From Stenotrophomonas maltophilia (GTDB lineage Bacteria; Pseudomonadota; Gammaproteobacteria; Xanthomonadales; Xanthomonadaceae), in the NCBI RefSeq assembly GCF_023518235.1, contig NZ_CP090423.1, positions 806,001-870,000 of the forward strand: a stretch of 64,000 bases of DNA, written 5' to 3'. Positions within the stretch are counted from its first letter, which is position 1, and each line of letters begins with the position of its first letter. The translations under genes were made by a program, and so were the position numbers. Under the pieces are notes generated by a model. That model searched no databases, was not told where the DNA came from, and was given only the letters and a program-made list of their open reading frames with translations. Positions 59,562 through 64,000 of this stretch are shown piece by piece.

Positions 59562-60263
59562 TCAGAACAGATCGGCGTGGCTGAAGCCGAAGTCGACCAG
59601 TTCCGCATCGGTGATCGGCCCCTGCCGCGCGTAGAGCGCGCGTGCACTGGGCCGTTCGCTGGGTTGCAGCAGGACGGTGTTGCGGTCGAAATCACTGCCG
59701 ATCACCACGAACACGGCGCGTGATGGCCAGGCCGCCAGAAAGTCGGGCAGGGCCAGGCTACGATTGCCGAGAATCGGGTCGGCCACCTCCACGTAGCCGT
59801 CCCGCACCTGCTTGAGCACCACGAAGTGGCGGAAGCCGCGCACATCCATCAGCACCAGGCCGGGAACGCGCAGCGTGCGCAGCCGCGCCTCGTCGATGCG
59901 ATAACCACGCCCGCGCATGCCCAGCGACTCCACGTAGCGCTTGATGTCCAGCAACGAGAAGCCACGCTCGGCCACCAGCGCAGGATCCGATACCCCCATC
60001 ATCCCTTCGATCACCGTCGCTTCATCGGTCTGCAGGTGGTAGGCATGGCGCAGGATGGTGGCCAGCGCCGCCGCACCGCAGCTGTAGTCGGTGTGCTGGC
60101 GCACCACGTTGCGGTAGCGCCGCTCCTGCATGCTCTCCACCTTCTGCTGCAGCAGCGCGCCGTTGGGCAGCACGCCGCTGAAGCGCACATCGCCCGCCCA
60201 CGCCGGGCCCGTGCCCAGCAGCAACAGGGTCATCAGCAGCAACCATGCGCGGCAACCGAACAT
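59562..60263 (-). CDS. fapD: FapD-like C39 family cysteine peptidase
   Basis: A 233-residue exported C39-type peptidase. After the signal peptide (LLLMTLLLLGTGPAWA) it has the catalytic Cys62 in TDYSCGAAALATIL, His146 in GFRHFVVL and Asp162 in VADPILGN. C39 peptidases process leader peptides in bacteriocin export; in Fap systems FapD is required for fibre secretion and is thought to act on Fap proteins. It is the fourth gene of the operon, starting 99 bases after the amyloid-subunit gene. Confidence 0.88.
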   Translation of the reverse strand: MFGCRAWLLLMTLLLLGTGPAWAGDVRFSGVLPNGALLQQKVESMQERRYRNVVRQHTDYSCGAAALATILRHAYHLQTDEATVIEGMMGVSDPALVAERGFSLLDIKRYVESLGMRGRGYRIDEARLRTLRVPGLVLMDVRGFRHFVVLKQVRDGYVEVADPILGNRSLALPDFLAAWPSRAVFVVIGSDFDRNTVLLQPSERPSARALYARQGPITDAELVDFGFSHADLF

Positions 60264-60362
60264 GTCGTTCTCCGTCAGCAGGGGGGAGCCCCTGTTCCAA
60301 GGGGGAGGAGGAACAGGGGCTCCCGGGGACCCGGCCATTGGCGGACGGCCGGGGTGTTGCGC

Positions 60363-61679
60363 TTACTCGCCGTTGCCACCACCGCCGCCCGTACTGGGCT
60401 GGGCGACCGCCAGGGCGAGGCTGTTGGCCTGCAGGTTGCCGGTGCCGGCGGCCACGTTCACACCGATGTTGCCGGAGGCGCCGGAGAACGCACTGCCCGA
60501 CAGCGCCGAGGTGTTGGTCGCATTGACATTCACCCAGCGCGTGGTGCTGACCGTGCCGCTGAGGCTGGCGTACAGGTCGGCCACCCCCAGTTCGACGAAC
60601 TGGCTGGTGCCGCTTTCACGCGTATCGAAGCCCAGGCCGCCCACCCCCGGCCGGTTGGGGTTCATCGTGGCGTTCTGGATCTCGTTGTCCAGATCGATGT
60701 GGCCGGTGCTGTTGCCACCCGGGTGCGGCAGATCGCCACTCCACGTATCCAGGTAGTAGTTGGCCATCTGGTAGGCGTTGCCGGTGCCACGGTAGGTGCC
60801 GGCGCCGTAGGCCAGGGTCAGGCCACTGACGCCACCGCGCATGCCGACCTGCACCGTATCGGTGTAGGACTGCACGAAGCCGGCATTGCTGACCGTGTTG
60901 CCGGTGGAGACCTGGTTGGAACTGATGCTGGACTGGGCAACGGCGGTGGTGGCAACCGATGCGGCCAGTGCGTTCTTCTGCTCGTTGTTGTTGCCCGAGG
61001 CGATGTTCACCCCGATGTTGCCCGACGCGCCGCCAAAGGCATTGCCACCCAGCGCCGCGGCGTTGGTCACACCGGAGTTCATGGTGGCGTTGCCGAAGCC
61101 GGCCTGGTTGACGAACACTTCGGCGTCGGCCATGCCGAAGCTGAAGGAGGCGTCGGCCGCCGACAGCGAGGCCGCGTTGTCCTGCGCATTGTTGTCGCCG
61201 GAGACGACGTTGAAGCCCAGGTTGCCCGAGGCACCGGCACCAACGCTGTCACCGATCGACGCACTGTTGGTGACCAGGCTGTTGCTGGTGGCGTTGTTGC
61301 TGATCGACTGCCGGTTGTCGATCACCGCGATCGCGGCCGAGTCCAGGTCGATGTCGCCACTGATGCTCGGATCACCGGAGAAATTGACGTCGGTACTCAG
61401 GCGCAGGTCCTTTTCCAGGTTCACGTCGACGCCGTGGTTGTTCTTTTCCTTGCGTTCGTCGGCCTGGATGTTGCTGTGCTTCTGTACGTTGACATTGACG
61501 GTGCGGTTGCGCACGTCGTTGTCGGTGTGGTTGTGGGTGTCGTTGCGGGTCTCGCTGACGGTGTGGTTGTGGTTGATGTTCGCGTTGGCGTTCTGGTTGT
61601 CCCAGCCATTGGCCGCAGCGGCGGTCGAGGCAGTGGCAATCGCCATGGCGAGCATGGTCTGTTTGACGGTCGCTTTCAT
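60363..61679 (-). CDS. fapC: FapC-like major amyloid subunit with Gly-Asn-Gln repeats
   Basis: A 438-residue secreted protein. After a ~23-residue signal peptide there is a His/Asn-rich stretch (~28-55, INHNHTVSETRNDTHNHTD). Then three repeats with the pattern G-A-S-G-N-[IL]-G-x-N-x-x-[SA]-G-x-x-N-x-Q-x-N lie at about 149-172, 216-240 and 399-423, separated by unequal linkers. This is the pattern of Fap fibre subunits, which fold into amyloid by stacking the repeats. The His-rich N-terminus is unusual and might bind metal. It lies after the FapB-like gene and before the C39 peptidase. Confidence 0.82.
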   Translation of the reverse strand: MKATVKQTMLAMAIATASTAAAANGWDNQNANANINHNHTVSETRNDTHNHTDNDVRNRTVNVNVQKHSNIQADERKEKNNHGVDVNLEKDLRLSTDVNFSGDPSISGDIDLDSAAIAVIDNRQSISNNATSNSLVTNSASIGDSVGAGASGNLGFNVVSGDNNAQDNAASLSAADASFSFGMADAEVFVNQAGFGNATMNSGVTNAAALGGNAFGGASGNIGVNIASGNNNEQKNALAASVATTAVAQSSISSNQVSTGNTVSNAGFVQSYTDTVQVGMRGGVSGLTLAYGAGTYRGTGNAYQMANYYLDTWSGDLPHPGGNSTGHIDLDNEIQNATMNPNRPGVGGLGFDTRESGTSQFVELGVADLYASLSGTVSTTRWVNVNATNTSALSGSAFSGASGNIGVNVAAGTGNLQANSLALAVAQPSTGGGGGNGE

Positions 61680-61722
61680 GGTGCCCTCTCTCTCATCGGA
61701 TGGTGCATCGCTTGGGTGGTTG

Positions 61723-62340
61723 TCACGGGCGGTCCTGCACGACCAGGCCCAGTACGTTGGCCGTATCGTTGCCGCTGCCCGCGACCTGATTGAGTTGCAG
61801 GACTCCGTCGAATCCCCGCAGCGCGGTGCTGGCTACACCGGCGCTGCGGGTGCCCGTCGCAACGCCGCGACCGGCGTCGTCCCGCCCCCCTGCCAACGCG
61901 GAACCTTCGGCGGCCAAGGCCGTGTCGTCGGTTTCGCGTATGCCCTGTCGGGCCAGCGTCGCGCTGACGACGTTGAGCGTCGTGTTGGCGATGCCGCTGG
62001 CCTGGTTGATTGATGCGATGCCGCTGGCGCCCGCCAGTGCATCGCCGCCGATGTCGGCGCGTGCATGCAGCGGCGCCGACAGCACGCGGTTGCCGCCTTG
62101 GACCTGCTGCGCGTTGATGGCCACGTCGGCGCGCGCGCCGCTGGCGATGCCGCGCAGATTGCCCTGCAGGTTGAGATCGCCGGCGGCCTGGTTCACCGCG
62201 ATCGCGCCGTTGGCGCCGGCCAGGGCGCGGCCGTCGATGCGGGTCACGTCGAGGTAGGCCAGCATGCCGGTGTAGTCATCGGCGTGTGCCTGCAGCGGCG
62301 CCAGGGCCACCATCAGCAGCGGCCAGCAGTGGCGCTTCAC
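61723..62340 (-). CDS. FapB-like amyloid nucleator
   Basis: A 205-residue secreted protein with three copies of the same motif as the major subunit: residues ~42-61, 104-123 and 176-195 (GANGAIAVNQAAGDLNLQGN, GASGIASINQASGIANTTLN, GFDGVLQLNQVAGSGNDTAN). In Pseudomonas FapB is the nucleator and FapC the main fibre. Its start overlaps the first gene stop (ATGA), and 43 bases separate it from the major subunit. Confidence 0.72.
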   Translation of the reverse strand: MKRHCWPLLMVALAPLQAHADDYTGMLAYLDVTRIDGRALAGANGAIAVNQAAGDLNLQGNLRGIASGARADVAINAQQVQGGNRVLSAPLHARADIGGDALAGASGIASINQASGIANTTLNVVSATLARQGIRETDDTALAAEGSALAGGRDDAGRGVATGTRSAGVASTALRGFDGVLQLNQVAGSGNDTANVLGLVVQDRP

Positions 62341-62867
62341 TTGCCACCTGCCGGGGCCGGGCCCTGCAGCGGGAACTGCGCAAGCGCACCGCGGACGGTA
62401 TCGCCGATGCCGCGTGTGCTGTTGCCGACCGCGCCCAGTGGACCGCTCATGGCGCCACCGAGGCTGCTGCCGAGCATGCCCTCGCTGCTGCGGCCGAGCG
62501 TGCCGCCCAGGGCCTGCTGGGTCACCCGCTCGACGGTGGTGCCGTGTGGCGCTGCAGGCCCGGCGCTGCGGCCGGCGCCCATGCCGGCGTAGTCTTCCTC
62601 GCTGAGTTCATCCATTCCGCCGCCTGCGGCTCCGGTGCCCAGTGAGGTGGCAATTTCGCGCTGGGGCTTCGGGTCGGCGATCAGGGCCATGCCCGGCGGG
62701 GCCATCCGGTATGCCGGCCGCGCCGCCACATCGCGCAGCAGGACAATTTCGCCCGGCTGCGCCTTCACCCCCTGGCGGGCACCGGAGGCGCCGACGGTGG
62801 GGGCAGCCGACAACGAGGCCAGTGCCAGTGCGGCTGCCAGGCTGCGAATGAGGGTAGTGCCGTCCAT
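62337..62867 (-). CDS. FapA-like secreted accessory protein, first gene of the operon
   Basis: A 176-residue exported protein: signal peptide (~1-27), then a conserved-looking segment GEIVLLRDVAARPAYRMAPPGMALIADPKPQREI, and a Gly/Ser-rich low-complexity C-terminus (GTLGRSSEGMLGSSLGGAMSG). It is the first gene after the sigma-54-type promoter and overlaps the next gene by 4 bases. In Pseudomonas, FapA guides fibre composition and may be a chaperone. The identification is by position and character. Confidence 0.6.
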   Translation of the reverse strand: MDGTTLIRSLAAALALASLSAAPTVGASGARQGVKAQPGEIVLLRDVAARPAYRMAPPGMALIADPKPQREIATSLGTGAAGGGMDELSEEDYAGMGAGRSAGPAAPHGTTVERVTQQALGGTLGRSSEGMLGSSLGGAMSGPLGAVGNSTRGIGDTVRGALAQFPLQGPAPAGGK

Positions 62868-63263
62868 GCCGATCTCCCGCGGTGGGTGCGGCGGAGGGAC
62901 GCATCAACCGTGCCAACTTCAGGAGGCCCGCCCGGCAACAGATGGCCGGCGCGCGCGCGCCCGGGGTGGCGCCGGGGTGTTACAACGGCGTGGGAAAAGT
63001 GTTGGGATTGCGCAGCCCCATGTACCGCAGGGCAAGGCGGGCAGCGACCTGTCGCATTCCTGTTACAGGTGCCGCCGCCGACTGCAACGGTGCCGCTTCA
63101 GCCGGCGACTTCTTGACGCGGCGCTCATTGCGCAGCCGTTTAGCGCAGCGCTAGCATCCGCCCAACAAAGGCCGCCGTGGTGGCCGTTAGAGGTCCCGGC
63201 GGGGGGCGGCACGCCGGTGATTGCCCGACAGTCCGCCGACGGTGTCCGGTTGCTGGGGGAAGC
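62868..63263. other. Divergent regulatory region between the Fap operon and its activator
   Basis: 396 bases holding a sigma-54-type promoter at 62901-62915, and a 13-base palindrome TAGCGC-A-GCGCTA at 63141-63153. A long GC-rich stretch reads through on both strands. I see no gene in it; the in-frame starts inside look like shadow frames. Confidence 0.6.
62901..62915 (-). promoter_or_regulatory. Sigma-54 (-24/-12) promoter for the Fap operon
   Basis: On the minus strand the sequence is TGGCACGGTTGATGC: the -24 element TGGCACG is a perfect match and the GG-N10-GC spacing is exact; the -12 element reads ATGC where TTGC is usual. The expected start of transcription is near 62889, about 22 bases before the first gene, whose start has GGGAGATCGGC ahead of it. 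This ties the operon to the sigma-54 activator read divergently. Confidence 0.78.
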
Positions 63264-64000
63264 ATGGCGGCGGTCCCGGAGGCTTCTACATCGCGTTGCG
63301 TACTCTGGTTTGGTGAACCGCTGGCGATTGAGCGCAGTGCGCTGGCGGCCGCAGGCTGGTACGTGCGCAGCATCCATCCTGATCCGGGCATGGCCATTGG
63401 GCTGCGCGGGCGTGACCGGCTGCTGGCCGTGCTCGACCTCCGCCACCTGGATGCAGCCGCGTTGCAGCTGCTGATGCCGTGGATCGAGCAGCACCAGCAT
63501 CTGCCATGGCTGGCGGTTCTGCCGCCCAGCGCAGGTGCGATGCCGGCAGCGTGGCTGCCGTTGCTGCAGCACTGCCTGGCACGCTTCACGCTGCCATTCG
63601 GCTTGCAGGATCTGGTCAGCGCGATGCGCCAGCAGTTCGATGCGGATCCGCTGCCCGCTGAGGCGGCGTGCAGCGGCCAGGGGCCGCGCGCACTGATCGG
63701 CGAGAGCCCTGCGCTGCATGCGGTGCGCACAGTGCTGCACAAGTTCGCTCCGGTGGAGCTGCCGGTGCTGGTGACCGGTGAGACCGGCACCGGCAAGGAA
63801 CTGGCCGCACACGCGCTGCACGCGCTGTCCGGGCGCGCGGGCAACCCGTTCATCGCGGTCAACTGCGGGGCGATTCCGGCCAATCTGGTGCAGTCGGAGC
63901 TGTTCGGTCACGAGCGCGGCTCGTTCACCGGCGCCGACAAGCGGCAGATCGGTGTCTTCGAATCCGCGCAGGGCGGCACGGTCTTCCTCGACGAAGTGGG
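63264..64000 (+). CDS. VpsR-like sigma-54-dependent transcriptional activator (3'-truncated by window)
   Basis: The visible 245 residues start at ATG 63264 after GGGGGAAG. Residues ~1-140 resemble the VpsR-type N-terminal domain (WYVRSIHPDPGMAIGLRGRDRLLAVLDLRHLD) without the canonical receiver Asp-Asp motif. The AAA+ domain then begins (ALIGESPALHAV, GETGTGKELAAHAL, and the sigma-54-contacting loop ERGSFTGAD, then GGTVFLDE). The rest and the DNA-binding domain lie beyond the window. It is divergent from the Fap operon and its sigma-54 promoter, so it is the likely activator. VpsR binds c-di-GMP, which would link the operon to the second messenger; that is inference. Confidence 0.9.
   Translation, partial: MAAVPEASTSRCVLWFGEPLAIERSALAAAGWYVRSIHPDPGMAIGLRGRDRLLAVLDLRHLDAAALQLLMPWIEQHQHLPWLAVLPPSAGAMPAAWLPLLQHCLARFTLPFGLQDLVSAMRQQFDADPLPAEAACSGQGPRALIGESPALHAVRTVLHKFAPVELPVLVTGETGTGKELAAHALHALSGRAGNPFIAVNCGAIPANLVQSELFGHERGSFTGADKRQIGVFESAQGGTVFLDEV

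Overview
The window is high-GC, gene-dense chromosomal DNA from a Stenotrophomonas species. Two things point there: a subclass B3 metallo-beta-lactamase of the L1 type (6591-7460), and many short palindromes of the GTAG/REP-like SMAG type between genes. Several L1 residues differ from the S. maltophilia form as I remember it, so a non-maltophilia or divergent lineage is possible. I saw no rRNA, tRNA, CRISPR array, insertion sequence or prophage.

Layout. 1-8500: TetR fragment, AraC/carboxymuconolactone-decarboxylase divergent pair, fdhD and a YdeP-type molybdoenzyme, small copper-type metal-binding proteins, L1, and an orphan lower-GC gene. 8500-12500: a FecI-FecR-FecA-type surface-signalling iron locus with a Fur-box-like site in front. 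12600-18220: LtrA protein and a three-gene coiled-coil/membrane operon of unknown role. 18500-21100: EamA-like protein, DUF3224 protein, FixJ-type two-component system. 21200-25260: a magnesium operon (leader peptide, small protein, mgtA, mgtC). 25400-32280: EF-hand lipoprotein, then an RND adaptor/pump/response regulator/sensor kinase operon joined by start-stop overlaps. 32400-40850: proline iminopeptidase, an apparent class III lanthipeptide locus (41-aa precursor plus LanKC), a TonB receptor with divergent TetR, and a YcaQ/AlkX-type DNA glycosylase. 40870-51140: diguanylate cyclase, M23 peptidase with an AprI/Inh-type inhibitor, two gene remnants, Tat-exported tyrosinase, SPFH and zinc-ribbon proteins, a hydroxyisobutyrate-dehydrogenase-like enzyme and a CD225-like membrane protein.

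51300-64000 is the most unusual part. Two gene sets lie back to back on the minus strand. Upstream (62867 to 57447) is a six-gene operon whose order and content fit fapABCDEF, the functional amyloid system: secreted accessory protein, two proteins with Gly-Asn-Gln repeats, C39 peptidase, accessory protein, coiled-coil/beta-barrel porin. A GG-N10-GC sigma-54 promoter sits just before it, and a sigma-54 activator with a VpsR-like N-terminus is transcribed divergently. Downstream (57206 to 53147) is an R-body locus: four near-identical RebB proteins in tandem, three divergent Reb-like proteins and two unknown proteins, closed by a terminator. Facing it is a regulator joining a degenerate NtrC-type AAA+ domain to an AraC DNA-binding domain. 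The pairing suggests a surface-fibre system next to a contractile-ribbon protein weapon or lysis device; any functional link is inference.

Other notable items are the lanthipeptide precursor, with Cys placed before its Ser residues, and a 29-codon ORF before mgtA that starts Met-Asp-Pro-Asp-Pro, resembling the Mg-sensing leader peptide MgtL.
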